DNA from: Oreohelix idahoensis
Lineage: Eukaryota; Mollusca; Gastropoda; Stylommatophora; Oreohelicidae
DNA: 64,000 nucleotides
Reading direction: 5' to 3'
Assembly: GCA_024509875.1 (NCBI GenBank)
Contig: JAMPIV010019072.1
Span: 1 to 64,000 of the forward strand
Below, in pieces: positions 24,929 to 36,904 of the stretch. A model generated the notes under the pieces. The model searched no databases and was not told where the DNA came from. It was given only the letters and a program-made list of their open reading frames with translations. Numbering within the stretch: position 1 is the stretch's first letter; the number at the start of each line of letters is the position of its first letter. Position numbers and translations under genes: made by a program.

Positions 24929-25800
24929 AAAACCTAGCACGCTTTAAGATTTCTCCACAGCATTTTCTTATCTCGCCTAGGAGAGATCATAGACCACCAG
25001 AATAAAGAGTAGTAATAAGGATTCCAGTATAGGACAGGCCATAGGACTAGGACTATCTTCTAGAATTAGGAAGTTTAAAACTTCAAATATAGTACTGCGA
25101 GCCACAAGTTCGAGGAACCTTTTTCGTGTCATTTCCGTGCACATCAATCGCTAAAAGTGGGCGGACTCTCGCAACCAACTGTTTACTCCGTGCTGAGTGT
25201 TCGGTTGCAAAGACAAACCGTGGTTTGGATTCCCGCCCGAGACATAAATTATCTGCCCCCTTTGTCACCTTGTGTTTCTCTTTTTGCGGCTCGAGTGAAG
25301 TCCGTTTGTGTCGTTGTTCAAGCGGGAGCAGCTTCCTTTAATCTCTTTCAGTACCCCGTCATGTAGACAACATGCCGCTCTCAACGTAGATTTCCATGTG
25401 GTAACTAACATTCCTGTGTGTGTCACGAGTCCTTTGTTGTAGATCGCTCTGGCGGGCGTGCTTTTGTGTCACAGTGTGGTGACACTCGTTTTGTTGAAAC
25501 AAGGATTAAAGTATCAAACAAATTCTTTCTATGGCCAAACTGGCCGCCTCCCGCGCTAACTATAATGTCTACCGAGCCAGTTGTGTTCCAAAAGGTAATT
25601 AAGGTTTGTGAGATATAAAAAATGTGATTTAAGTTACACTTAAGTAAAAGCCATGATTAGGATAGATTACTTTAACATGATGAAATAGCACAAACGGGAG
25701 AGAAATAAAATAAGATGATGAAAAAGGTGCAGGGCGATAAAACCTAGGAACACTTTATCACAGAAGCCTCCCTTAAAATTATGAAGTCAGACAGACTCCT
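24929..25800. other. Gene-free stretch
   Basis: No gene is supported. Close to its right end the minus strand reads AAGGGAGGCTTCTGTGATAAA (about 25780-25760), which could be the polypurine tract and LTR start of the Gypsy relic next door. Confidence 0.4.
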
Positions 25801-25819
25801 GTGGGCCTAGCTTTCTCGC

Positions 25820-26860
25820 TCAATGTTTATAAATCCTTTTTCTCATCTTCGTTTTTCTCTTAATTTTCCCTTCTTGTTTCCTCGTGTTTCCTTGAGCATC
25901 CGTGGAAGGAGAGTTTTGGTTCTCACCCAAGTGTGATATCTTGGGGTTGGAACGATGTCTTACGGATGTCAATGGTTCATCTTCTGAGTGAGCAACGATC
26001 GCCATAGTCATAATGTGTGGCCGTTCTGTGGAGGGGCGCTCAATGAACTGTTTAAGCAGGTTTATATGATAAATCTTCTGCTTTCTATTCACTTCAATCT
26101 TATAGTTTGTTCCAGATATGTTCTTGACAACCTTGTGAGGCCCTCTCCTACAGAGTTGCAACGTATGGCTGCTATTTGGCAGATATACTGACACCTTTTG
26201 ACCGACCTCTAAATCGCGATCCTTTGCTATCTTGCAATGATATTTCGCATGTTTGTGCCAGGCATACGCGTTTCTTAGTTGGATTATCTTCCAGCCATTC
26301 TTCAGGCGTTGTATATTTGTGACATATTGGAATGCTGATGTGACAGTGTTATCTGTCTTGCCATCTGTCCATGACCTTAATAAAGCTTCTAATGGACCTT
26401 TACTATATCTCTTTAGAAGAGTATTATGGCCGGAGGGACTCCCGTCAAAGCATGGGGTATCTTCCGATAAGCAAATAATGCGGCGGGAAAGTATTGATCC
26501 CAAGTTTCGGGCTTCCCCTGTGCCAACTCCTGGGGAATAGAGTTGAGCTTTCCGTTAAACCGCTCTACTTGCCCGTTACTCTGCACGTGATAAGGCGAAG
26601 TATGGAAATGCTTAGTCTGAAATATCCTAAGCACCTTGTCTGTCCTCTTGCCTCGAAATTGTGACTCGTTGTATGTAAGAATCAGCGTCGGGAAGCCTAA
26701 TGTCGTGAAAATAGTGAGTAAACTGTCAACCACATGCACTGAGTCACATGCTGGTATTGCTATGGCTTTGCCCCACATGGAACATGTGTCCACTGAGGTA
26801 TGGATATGGATGTTCCTCTTCTTAGTCTCAACATAGGCACAGTTATACCTACGGTCACTC
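25820..26860 (-). pseudogene. Ty3/Gypsy integrase relic
   Basis: The minus-strand frames 26860-26413 and 26503-25820 together cover most of an integrase, the enzyme that inserts LTR-retrotransposon cDNA. Visible parts are the first catalytic Asp (TSVDTCSMW), the third acidic residue (SNGQVERFNG) and the C-terminal module (GPLEALLRSWTD, then KIYHINLLKQFIERP). The second catalytic Asp is lost: relatives have SDNGSQF and here it reads TYNESQF. A frameshift near 26450 breaks the gene. The C-terminal module resembles that of the Gypsy element at 46.4 kb. Here the frame ends without any reverse transcriptase following, so this may be a conventional element in which integrase comes last. Confidence 0.85.
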
Positions 26861-27981
26861 TTTAATCTTAAGCAAAGGTTGATACCTTTGAAATCACTCG
26901 TCCTTTTACGCGAAGGTTGGCCATTAGTGAACCACTACTGCAGAGCAGAGAAGTGCATCCGTCACACTGAGCAAAAAAACACAGATTTATGTTCATCTTT
27001 GGTGAAAGTACCTAAAAGTACTGCATCTCTCTTCTCGCGCTCGAACTGAGCAGACGTGTGTGTTTCGTGTCTCTCATGTGGAATTTTTTACACATGCATT
27101 TCAAATTATACTTCAAGGATTTTTGTATCAGTGTATTCCTTTCTGGATTGTGAATTTGGTGAACATGACATTTGAGAAGTGCTGGCAAATTATAAACTAT
27201 TCATTTCCTTTTGGTAATTACAAATGCTTGTAAAAATGACCACGTGACTCGTGGCTGTAAAAGAAGGGTAGGTCAGCCAGTGTGTCTTTTTGGCTACCAA
27301 CCCCACGCCAGCAGATAACGTTTCCAGCAGAATGATGTATTTCACTGGTAATTAAACCCAGGGGATATGTAAACATGTCCCACTTAGAGATCGGCCATGA
27401 CTCGCATGTAATAAAAGCCCCTAGGGACTGTAGATTGCGCCCAACAACGATAAAAGATTACTCTCTTGTAAAAAACAGAGCTGTGCGCGTTAAACTGAAG
27501 GAATGTAACAAAGAATCGGATTTAACCTTCAAAATAAAAAATGACGGTAAATAAAACAACACATTTCATTACGAAGCGTTTCGCACAACGTGTACCAAAC
27601 TGACCATGTCGAGACTAGAGCAGATAAACAAGGAGCCTTTGTAGAAGATTTAATCACAACACCATTACTATATGTGTACCTTTACCATACCAAAAACAAA
27701 GTAATGGCTCAATAAAATGCCACTGTTATTGAGTCATGGCTGGAAGCGGATTTTGTCAGTTTAAATGAGTCTTCGCACAACATAATTTCTACTACAAAAT
27801 TGGATTCAGCAATGTGTTTACACCAGCTCGCAATAGACATCACATCATCAGCTGCCAAGGTCTCATTTTCCTGATAGCGAAATCCTCACCATTAACTCTA
27901 GCTTAGACTCTTCCACAAATACAATCACAGCATGCTACTTTCCAATGAGCGGCAAAGTAAGATACTCCACTTTCTCAGCAC
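26861..27981. other. Gene-free stretch, includes probable 5' region of the CR1-like LINE
   Basis: No coding signal. The 5' UTR of the LINE whose ORF1 starts at 27982 must lie in the right part, but its boundary cannot be placed without another copy. Confidence 0.4.
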
Positions 27982-29119
27982 ATGCTGGCCATTGAATATC
28001 CCATGGACTCTAAAGACTCTGCCACACAAACAGATGAAACTTCACCTCATGAAAACCACCCAGAGGTTACTAACAGGATAAATACATCGTGCTGCCAGGA
28101 ACTGGTGCTCAAAATGGAGGATACAATGCGAGCTCTAATTGCTGATCTGTCGACTATTGTCCACAAATCGATGAGTACAGAAAATGAACGCCTCAAAAAG
28201 GAAATACTTTCTTTGAAAGAAGACAATGCCAAGATAAGACTCATCATTGAACAACTACGGGGCGATGTTTCTATTTCTAAATCAACTAAGTCAATGCATC
28301 ATCTAATAGTACCTGAACATTTTGGTGATTCTACCAAAGAACAAACATCAAACGAATTCCACAAGCAGCAACAATGTAAAACCAAACAAGTTTCAGGTAC
28401 ACACGAAAATTACCTTATCAGTGTAAAAATAAGCAACAGGTTTTCAGCCCTTAACGAGAGTTCAGTACAAAGTGAAAAGCTGCCAAATCATGTACCGACG
28501 CACCAACCACCCATTCAAATAACCCAGGCTCACCAGGACGATTCACACCAAGAGAACCAATGGCGACAACAAAAATCAAAACGAAAGCCGAGTCAACAAC
28601 CATGTAGTGAAGCAGCACATATCATAATTGGCCACTCTCTCTTAAAAGGCATTTACAACGATAGCATGTCCACCACAAAAGAAGAATCCGTCTCAGTGCT
28701 GACGATGACTGGAGCTGGAACTGAAAGTCTAATTGCTAAAATCAATAAGTTCGACATACACCATAACATTACAAGAACAACGATACAAATAGGAATCAAC
28801 GACATAATGAATGGACTCAGCGTAAGCCCCTCTGCGATTTCAAGACTGACCACTACAATAAAGCAAAAATTTCCTAACACCTACATTTATATGTCATCAA
28901 TTATTCCGCCTTGATATGGCTTCCAGTGTCTCATAGCAGACATAAACAACAAGACACTACAGAGCTACTGCAAACGCAACATTAGTTTTATCAACCACAC
29001 TCCTTTCTTTACAAGCAGCTCAGGAGCACCAAAGAAACGTCTCTACATAGATCAAATACATACATCCAAACTAGGAAGCAGCATCCTAGCAAAGAAACAT
29101 AAAATATCCGGAGCGTAAT
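27982..29119 (+). pseudogene. CR1-like ORF1 with coiled coil and SGNH/esterase domain, one in-frame stop
   Basis: A frame of 310 codons ends at a TGA (28912-28914), but the same frame continues to TAA at 29119 with matching sequence, so a single nonsense mutation breaks a 379-codon gene. Residues about 50-97 are a heptad-rich coiled coil (ENERLKKEILSLKEDNAKIR). A Gln-rich linker follows. From about residue 210 an SGNH-hydrolase-like domain appears: IIIGHSLL (nucleophile Ser; relatives usually have GDS), then IQIGINDI for the Asn block. After the stop comes YIDQIHTSKLG for the Asp/His block. ORF1 esterase domains are known from CR1-group LINEs. The start could be the second Met (28003). The Asp-to-His change in GDS and the stop suggest it is dead. 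Confidence 0.8.
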
Positions 29120-29514
29120 TTAGTTGATTACTGTTACGCCTAAAGTAATAAGTACTTTGTTACTTTCTTGGAACACTCGTTTTTCATTGGCTACAGGCCT
29201 TTAAAAGTTTTTTACTTGTTTGATTTTTGATTATTTTAAATTCGTATTTTCTGTGTGCTTTAATTACTTTGTTAGATTTTGAGTGTTGTGGCGTGAAACT
29301 GTGCGTGCCTGCTTTTGTGCGACTATTTTCATATACTCCTGACAGTTTCAGTCCATTGCAATTTTTACTATTGCCTATGACAAGTGTTTCGTAAGTAAGT
29401 ACTAACATTTTTACTTTCACGTACTTGGTAAAGTTAATTAATCTAAATATTCGTGATTTTCGTGTTAACACTGCTTTTGTTATTGAAATTTTTAACCCCC
29501 TTCTCTAAAATTAA

Positions 29515-31059
29515 ATGCATACAAATCAGACACAATGGCTAATTAAAGATGGTCTACGGCTGGGTCATCTAAACATTTACCATCTATTAGGCAAACTTCC
29601 TGAGCTTACACGAATTCTGAATCAATGTTTTCATGTTTTTGGACTATCGGAAAGTCGTTTAAATGACAAAATATCAGATGATAATATTGCACTACAAGGC
29701 TTTAAAACTGTTCGACAAGACTCAAGTGGAAAGCTAGAAACAGGTATAGTAGTATATATTTCCAATTCTATTAGTTATCGCCGCAGAAGCGACTTACAGA
29801 CAGCAGAGACCGAGTGCATAAGGTTAGAAATAAAAATACCGAGTCAGGGACACTTTCTATTTCGGGTATCTTTATAGAAATCCCAGTGCAGGAACCATCT
29901 GGTACGAAGATTTCACCACTATGATGGAGAACGTATTTACCACTGCCAAAGAAATTATTCCTCTAGGCAACTTCAACATTGACATGCACAACACAAACCA
30001 AACGTGGGAAAACATCGTACTATCATACAACCTAAAACAAATAGTCAACCAGCCTACCAGGGTAACAAAAACATCATCCACAACAATTGACCACATCTAC
30101 GTCACGTGTGCAGAAAACATTATAGAATGCTCTATTCCTAATGTCGCAATGAGTGACCACTATCCAATATGTTGCCCGTGGTCAAAGAATAAATATAAAG
30201 CTACAGAAATAAACAAATAAGCATTAAATTTAGAAGTTTCAAAAATTTCAACCCTGAACTATTTTTACATGATTTGCGAGCTGCACCTCTAGCCAGTGTT
30301 TACCAGCTTTGTGATCCCGATGACGCCATTGCTCATTGGACACGTATCTTTCATTGTGTGTTTGATAACCACGCACCAACTAAAGAAGTTCGTGTGAAAC
30401 GACAGATCAAATCTCCTTGAATCACACCTGCAGTGCTAGAAGCCACGAGATCGAGCTTACAAAAATAAGGACATTAACACATACAGAGCACAAAGGAACA
30501 AGGTACAATATTTAATACGTAGAGAAAAGAAAACATACTTTAAAAATATAGTTCAGAACAAAACAAACAGTAGAGATGTGTGGAAAGCAATCAATACTCT
30601 AGCAAACAAACGAAATTCGACATACTTGTTAACCCCCAACACATCATTTACTTGTACAGACTTCAGCAATTACTTTCAGGCAGAAATAACCAGTCTTAAA
30701 TCTACGATACCAGATTCCCCTTGTGACCTAGGCCAACTGTCAGCATTCTGTGAGAACAAATGCACAAATACAATCCCATCCGACATTCCGTTTATGGCAG
30801 TTAACGAAGTGTATAACTATCTTCTAGGCCTTAAAGAGAATAACTCATCAGGACTTGACGGAATCAGTAATCGAATACTGCGCTATGCTGCGCCAGTTAT
30901 TAGTGATTCACTAACATACATATACAATCTATGTATCGCGAAGAGTTATTTTCCGTCACACTTTAAAGTCGCTAAGGTATATCCTCTTTTCAAACCTGGT
31001 TCCTCCGATAATTGTAACTTTGGTAACTATAGGCCAGTCTCTCTAATATCATCGCTATA
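29515..31059 (+). pseudogene. CR1-like ORF2: endonuclease and start of reverse transcriptase
   Basis: The first frame (29515-29877) holds the start of an APE endonuclease (LGHLNIYHLLGKLPEL, then GLSESRLND with the catalytic Glu). A frameshift near 29870 leads to 29921-30220, with PLGNFNID (relatives GDFN, so the metal-binding Asp is Asn here), TTIDHIYV and MSDHYPI. The linker (about 30230-30577, RSFKNFNPELFLHDL) is broken by stops. The frame from 30578 then gives the reverse-transcriptase N-terminus (NNSSGLDGISNRIL, then NFGNYRPVSLISSL) and is cut at 31060 by mariner copy 1 at a TA. Everything after the cut in that frame is mariner sequence. Confidence 0.85.
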
Positions 31060-31061
31060 TA

Positions 31062-32396
31062 CGAGGGGCGTTCAGAAAGTAATGCACCACATCGTTTTTC
31101 TCAGGAGCTGTTTATTCAAAAAGCATGAAATTTATACACAATATACATGAATATGTCATGTAAACATCGGTATTATTCAACATAATCCCCATAAACTTGT
31201 ACGGCTTTATGCCAGCGCGAAACAAGTGCATGTATTCCTAGCCCGTACCAGATTTTGTCTTGATCATGTAGCCATTTCTTCGCTGCATGAATCACTCCTT
31301 CATCATCTTCAAACCTTGTCCCACGGAGTGCATCTTTACGTGGACCAAATAGATGAAAATCAGAGGGTGCCAAATCGGGACTATAGGGTGGATGGGGTAG
31401 TACAGTCCAACCCAATTTGGTGATTGCTTCCCGTGTTGCCAGACTTGTGTGAGGTCGCGTATTGTCGTGAAGGAGAAGCAGGTCTGCTGGATTCTTGTGC
31501 GGCCGAACTCTGCGAAAACGTAGATTGTGTTTTTTCAATGTCTTAATGTAAGCTTGCGAATTGATTGTCTCTCCTCTTGGCATAACGTCCACAAGAATCA
31601 CACCTTCAATGTCCCAAAAGACAGTAATCATGACCTTTCCAGCTGAAGGAATTGTCTTGAATTTCTTTCTTCGTGGTGATTGCGGGTGATGCCACTCCAT
31701 TGACTGTCTTTTTCTCTCAGGTTCAAAATGATGTGCCCAGGTTTTGTCACCTGTAACGATCTTAGCCAAAAAGTTCTCTCCATCAGCATTGAAACGCTCC
31801 AACAATTCAGAAGAGATTGCTTTCCTTTGCAATCGGTGGTCATTTGTGAGACTTGCGCAAACCTTAGAAAATCCAATAGTGTTTTTTTAACTGCATTTGC
31901 ACTACCAATACCGACTGACAGCTGTAAGGCCAATTGTTGACTAGTGATTCGCCTATCAGTAAGAATAATGCCCTCAGCGCATTTCAACATTTCTGCGTTG
32001 GTGGCTGTGGCAGGACGTCTACAGCGCGGCCGATCAAGCAGCTCCGTATCTCCACTTCCTGATTCTTTATTCTCTGAACCCAGCGACTAACTGTACTCCT
32101 GTCGACTGCAAAACTTCCATTCACATCACATAGACGCTTGTGAATGTTCACAACAATTTCCTTCTCTACAACGAGAAATTCTATCACAATTCGCTGCTTA
32201 TAACGCACGTTGCTAACACGCTCCATTTCAACGGTTTAGGGCAGCCGTATTATTTGGCCGGTTGCGGTGCAATTTGGTGCACACAATTGGCACATGCCAT
32301 ATTTAAAGTGTGCAAAATGTCATGCTTCTATCTTCATTATTAGCTGAGAAAAACGATGTGGTGCATTACTTTCTGAACGCCCCTTTTATCAGCTCG
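31062..32396 (-). mobile_element. Mariner transposon copy 1
   Basis: Terminal repeats CGAGGGGCGTTCAGAAAGTA (31062) and its complement near 32350-32396 are flanked by TA (31060-31061 and 32397-32398). About nine extra bases (TTTATCAGC) split the last bases of the second repeat. The element is about 95% identical to mariner copy 2, but in the opposite orientation. It interrupts the CR1-like reverse transcriptase. Confidence 0.9.
31173..32226 (-). pseudogene. Mariner transposase (DD34D), frameshifted
   Basis: The ATG at 32226 (MERVSNVRYKQRIVIEF) starts the gene, and TAA at 31173 ends it. Frameshifts near 32060-31985 and 31860-31830 divide it into three readable pieces: the helix-turn-helix region, a middle piece, and the catalytic domain (31832-31173). 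All three catalytic aspartates are present: TGDKTW, LLHDNTRPH and PSDFHLF. So this copy keeps the active-site residue that copy 2 has lost, but has lost its reading frame. Confidence 0.9.
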
Positions 32397-32412
32397 TATA
32401 TATATATATATA

Positions 32413-32460
<48 letters not shown>
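32397..32460. repeat. (TA)n(GT)n compound microsatellite
   Basis: About nine TA units are followed by about 22 GT units, starting exactly at the TA duplicated by mariner copy 1. TTTATCAGCT occurs on both sides of the tract (32385-32394 and 32464-32473). Confidence 0.9.
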
Positions 32461-32461
<1 letters not shown>

Positions 32462-32859
32462 AAATTTATCAGCTGGGCTGTTAATCTTTTCTCTCACTAC
32501 GCTAAATCACTTTTTCTTCCTTGACAGTTAATTGCTCACATTTGCCGACGGAAATGGTACTAATGTGTACTCATCTCTTAAAACAGTTCTGTTGTCCTTA
32601 GTTTGATGCACACAACACCCGCTGATGATTGTTCCTTTAGCCCACCTAAGACCGAGGAGGACTAAGGATGTAGCTCCGATACAACCACTATGCTCCTGCG
32701 AAGTTCCAGGCAGCAGGATTGACCCGAACATACGACCTCGGGTTGGATGACACGAGTAAAACAAACCTGTAACAAGGAAAAATAAGGGCTAGAGTTTCCT
32801 ATAATTGACAAGTATTTACAGCGGCTATTAAAAGGTACTTTAGCCTCATAGCAGATACG
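32461..32859. other. Unassigned sequence inside the CR1-like LINE
   Basis: It does not match the expected reverse-transcriptase continuation and carries no recognised gene. It is probably another insertion or a replacement. Confidence 0.4.
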
Positions 32860-33075
32860 GCCGTAGAAGGAGTGAAGTGTTCACCATACTAGGTCTAGCA
32901 TCGAGAGGTAGGCTGACCAAATCCCTTACTAACTTCTCCTACCTAACTCAAGAGCAGAGTCATGTATCCATTTACAGCTGGGTAGACTGGAGTGTGATGA
33001 TTCCGTGATTCCAACCTGCCACCTTTGCCGCGAGAGACCAGCTATCTAACCACTCTGTTAATCGGACGCTCATAG
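32860..33075 (-). mobile_element. tRNA-derived SINE
   Basis: On the minus strand a tRNA-like head has an A box-like segment (TAACAGAGTGG, 33060-33050) and a B box-like GGTTGGAATCA (33016-33006). It is followed by the core CTACCCAGCTGTAAATGG, which resembles the GACCCAGC...AATGGGTACC core of the other SINEs. The boundaries are approximate. Confidence 0.65.
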
Positions 33076-33989
33076 CGACTATTACTGGTGGCGAAAACAG
33101 TAGAGCTTAAACACATAACTTATTCTCCAGACCTAAAGGTCTTTTCTATTTGGACATGCGCCCTAATATAACCGGCTAGGTTGAACAAGACGCGCCTCGC
33201 CAAAACGATGCAAAACTTTATTTAAAAAAAAAAAAAGTAGAGCTTAGGACTTCACGCTTGGAAATATAAAAATATAAAACACAAGATACATTGTACCCAA
33301 TCTTGCCAATGTTTTCTGTATGGAAATCCTGGCCAGATCACGTGTCATAAATATGGTTTACTTGTACGCGCAATTTTATGAATATCCTCTACCAGCAGAT
33401 CTTGAATGACAGCAAAATAAACAGATATAGTTAAGCTGTTGACATGCAAAGACAGACACAGTCAGGAAAAACTTTACCCCCTGTCAGGCAAATTCTGGCT
33501 CGGAGAACCAAGCACGCGAAATATGTCTGTATCAATAACTAGAGCTGTCAGAATCAGAACAACGAGATTAGAAATTGATTAACAGCACAGCTGATATCTA
33601 TAGTTTTGTTCCTATAATTGAAAGACTTGTTGTAATATATATAATATACTCGTAAATCATATGTAAACTTTCAAATCCATTACATTTCATCTTCCAACAT
33701 CCACCCTTCAGCACAAGAGTAGATAGTGTATATACTTAATAAATAAGGAAATTGTATTTGAACGACTTGTCAAGTTTATAATAGTTAAGTGAAATCTGTT
33801 TCCTTGTTTTAATATCACAGGTAGTTACACAGCGGGGTGGCGTTTTATGACTGTCTCCTCTCTACTAATTTTTCGAGATCAGATCATTCACAGCCGTAAC
33901 TAATTTGTGATACCAGTAGTTCTCTCATACACTGGGACTTCACCATTTTCCTGCAGAAATATATTTCTGTATTGTCAGTACTATACTGA

Positions 33990-34158
33990 TCCTAGAGCCA
34001 ATAAAAACCTCACGCTACACACACCAAGCACTCCTCCCGTGACCTCTTCGCAGACGACTGTACTGTTTACAAGAGTGATAAAAGTTGTAACACACTCGAA
34101 CTTTCGTTACAAAAAGATGCAGATAATCTGATCAAGTGGATAAACGGAAATCGCATGC
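33990..34158 (+). pseudogene. CR1-like ORF2 fragment with the FADD catalytic box
   Basis: RDLFADDCTVYKSD (FADD at 34047-34058) is followed by LQKDADNLIKWINGNRML, the classic palm-end of a CR1-type reverse transcriptase. It is cut at TA 34159-34160 by the Sailor-like element and resumes at 36341. Upstream of 34010 the frame is too decayed to read. Confidence 0.8.
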
Positions 34159-34160
34159 TA

Positions 34161-36338
34161 TAGCACGTTTCACTAGCTTTGCCCTCAAACAGATGTAATT
34201 ATCTTATTAACCGTCCAACGCATTATTGCCATTTTTTGCATACGATGTTATATTGGGTTAGACCCAACAAATATATACTTTATATCTGTGCATCTTGTCT
34301 AGTTCCCATAACCGAATGAAATCCTTTGATCTTTGTCGGCATACTAATTATTGTGTATCGAGAAAAGAAATTTTACCACTTCAGTCACAGATTCTGTGAA
34401 TTGATTAGGCATAGGCGTTTCTACTATTACAATAATGTGGCCATCACGTTTGCATATGAATACCTGTTGAAGATGATTTCTTAAATGATCTGCATGCGAG
34501 ATACTCGTGACATTGTTTGTCATTGACAGTTATTGCGCTACCAAACTGGACCTTCATTGATCTAATTATTTCAATAGGTATCACTTCTTTGCGGTTCATA
34601 AATATCATAATGGAACGTTGCTCCTCTAATGTGCTTGTAAATAACGGTAAGGTCATCTTTAAAGAAATTAAACTTCATCCGAATCCTAATCAGATGTCTC
34701 TGAGAAATTGATAATCAATCTCGGCTGAATGAAGGACAAACCATCATTCGTCCAATATTCCTCTTCCTCTTGTAACACATGGTTCTCACATTTCTTCCAA
34801 TAATCCCTGGCTATATTGGAGATGGCGGCTTTTGTAAGTATTTCAACATCTTTTAATTTGAACGTTCTATTTTCTGTTGCTACCTGTTCCTTAATTTTAG
34901 CCCAGACTAATTCTATTGGGTTTAAGTGAGAATGGTAAGGAGGCAATCTTAAACATCTGTGACCATGTTCATGGATTGCCTTGTCTATGTGAAATATCTT
35001 TGTATGCTGTGTCTTTTTTTACAATTCCAAGTAATTCAGGCTTCAGGGACATTTCGTTGAATGGAATGTTGTTTTTGGTCAGCCAAATCTTTATTACATC
35101 TTTAGTACTTGATGAATTAGGAACTTTATCTTCTGGTGCCACAACGTTGTGATATGAAGCATTGTCCATTATCAAACACGACGGTCTATCCAATGAAGGA
35201 AGTACATGATTCACAATCCAATCTTGAAATATCTTGCCATTCATCTCTGTATGATAATCCCTATTATCTGTGGATTTTGAAACAAATATGAGTTCAGTAT
35301 TATTTAGAAGCCCTTGATGGCTGCTTCCTGCATGTGCAGTTATTAGGCGCTGTCCTTTGCTGCTTGGTACTAGTCTCTTAGTTGTCCCATCAGATGATTG
35401 CCATTCTCGTTCATTACTGTGGTGCGCATTGATCTAAGTTTCATCTAAATACACAAAATCATAACAATCTCTTCTCATTTCTCTGACCTCGCGTAAATAT
35501 TTTCTTCTCATTGCAACTATATGAGGCTTCTCACAAATAAGGTTTCTACCACCAACATATTTTCTAAAAGTGAATCCCAAACTCCTAAAAGTCCTCCATA
35601 GCGTAGATTTGGAAATATCAATCTCATTATTGTTTCGTAACCAAATTTTCAATTTCCTTAAAGTCACTGCCTCATTATTGTGAAACATATTGCAAATTTC
35701 TCTGCGGATCAATTCTCTGTCAAAATTATCCACCACTCTTGGCCTAATTTTCGTGTGTAAAACACTGGAATTAGAAATTTCAGATGTCGCTTTCCAGCGG
35801 TGCAATGATCGTTTGCTTATCCCCAAGGCGTGAATAGTCCTCTTTTGTGGGTTTGAAATAGAATGATATAGTTTTCCTCGAGTAGCTTCATTGCAGAAAT
35901 ACTTAAAAATCCTATTTGTGATTTGCTGTAATGTCATAAAATGTACTCGCAGACTCATTTTTCCTACTTAACCACACAATATTTTTTGTAGACACACCTC
36001 TGATTGACAATGTGTGCATAACACCGGATATAAACTGTTTTATGTTCAAGAAGTGCAATTTCACGCAAAAATCATGCCAATTGTTTGATAAACCAATTAT
36101 GTGCAAATGAGGTCATATAATTTACTGTAGACATTTCAATGTGTGTGTGTGATGTGTGTTGGCAAGTAGGACTTTGATATTATATCGCAAAGAAACGAAA
36201 ATTGAAACCTATGGCCGCATTTTGATTAAAAATTTAATTCATAAGGTCTATACCATTTCAAATTCACAAACAAAATTTCGTTATATATTCGCTGAGATAT
36301 AGCATTTTGAAGTTGGGCAAAGCTAGTGAAACGTGCTA
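34161..36338 (-). mobile_element. Sailor-like (DD83E) Tc1/mariner-group transposon, 2.18 kb
   Basis: TAGCACGTTTCACTAGCTTT begins at 34161 and its exact complement ends at 36338. The repeat is about 24 bp and both ends are flanked by TA (34159-34160 and 36339-36340). One transposase gene lies on the minus strand. Removing the element rejoins the CR1-like frame between INGNRML and the following residues. The transposase spacing (below) resembles the family described as Sailor (DD82E), but I could not compare sequences. Confidence 0.85.
34686..35958 (-). pseudogene. DD83E transposase with one stop and one frameshift
   Basis: The gene starts at 35958 (MSLRVHFMTLQQITNRIF). A helix-turn-helix (GISKRSLHRWK) and a second DNA-binding segment (residues about 90-140) precede the first catalytic Asp (FVYLDET). 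A TAG at 35434 immediately follows where relatives have Trp, then the frame continues through the second Asp (CLIMDNASYHN). A one-base shift near 34990 leads to RLPPYHSHLNPIELVW with the catalytic Glu. Counting through the shift gives about 83 residues between second Asp and Glu, far longer than the 34 of Tc1 or mariner. The C-terminus (IINFSETSD) is intact, ending at 34686. Confidence 0.85.
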
Positions 36339-36340
36339 TA

Positions 36341-36744
36341 ATAAATATCATTAAAACAAAATGCATGTTAATATCAACTAGACCAAAAATTAGAAAATTC
36401 AGAGAAAACAACACTTCAGATCTACATTGGTACCTCACTAATTGAAAACGTTAATGAACATAAAACTCTAGGTATAGTCGTTGACCACCATCTAAATTGG
36501 ATCTCACATGTACATGCACTGACCAAGCAAACGGCACATAAAGTTTACCAGTTAGCTAAAATCAAACATTTCCTAGATGAAGACGCACAAAAATGGTTCT
36601 ATATATCTCGCCTACAAGCAAACCTTGATTATTGCTCCACAATCTGGGATGGTTTCTCAATGTCCAACACAGAGACTCCGTTCACTACAAAAGCGTGCAG
36701 TGCGTCTAGTCTCTGACAACTACCTAACTCAGTATGTAGATCTA
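36341..36744 (+). pseudogene. CR1-like ORF2 C-terminal fragment between Sailor-like element and mariner 2
   Basis: Readable text includes IKTKCMLIS, NEHKTLGIVVDHHLNW, LDYCSTIWDG and LQKRAVRLVSDNYLTQYVDL, in two frames. These are typical of the thumb and C-terminus of CR1-group reverse transcriptases and match the copy at 59291-59780. The last codons run into TA at 36743 where mariner 2 starts. The protein resumes at 51612 with KKLKILPLRKR. Confidence 0.85.
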
Positions 36745-36904
36745 CGAGGGGCGTTCAGAAAGTAATGCACCACATCGTTTTTCTCAGCTAATAATGAAGA
36801 TAGAAGCATGAAATTTTGCACACTTCAAATATGGCATGTGCCAATTGTGTGCACCAAACTGCACTGCAACCGACCAAATAATACGGCTGCCCTAAACCGT
36901 TGAA

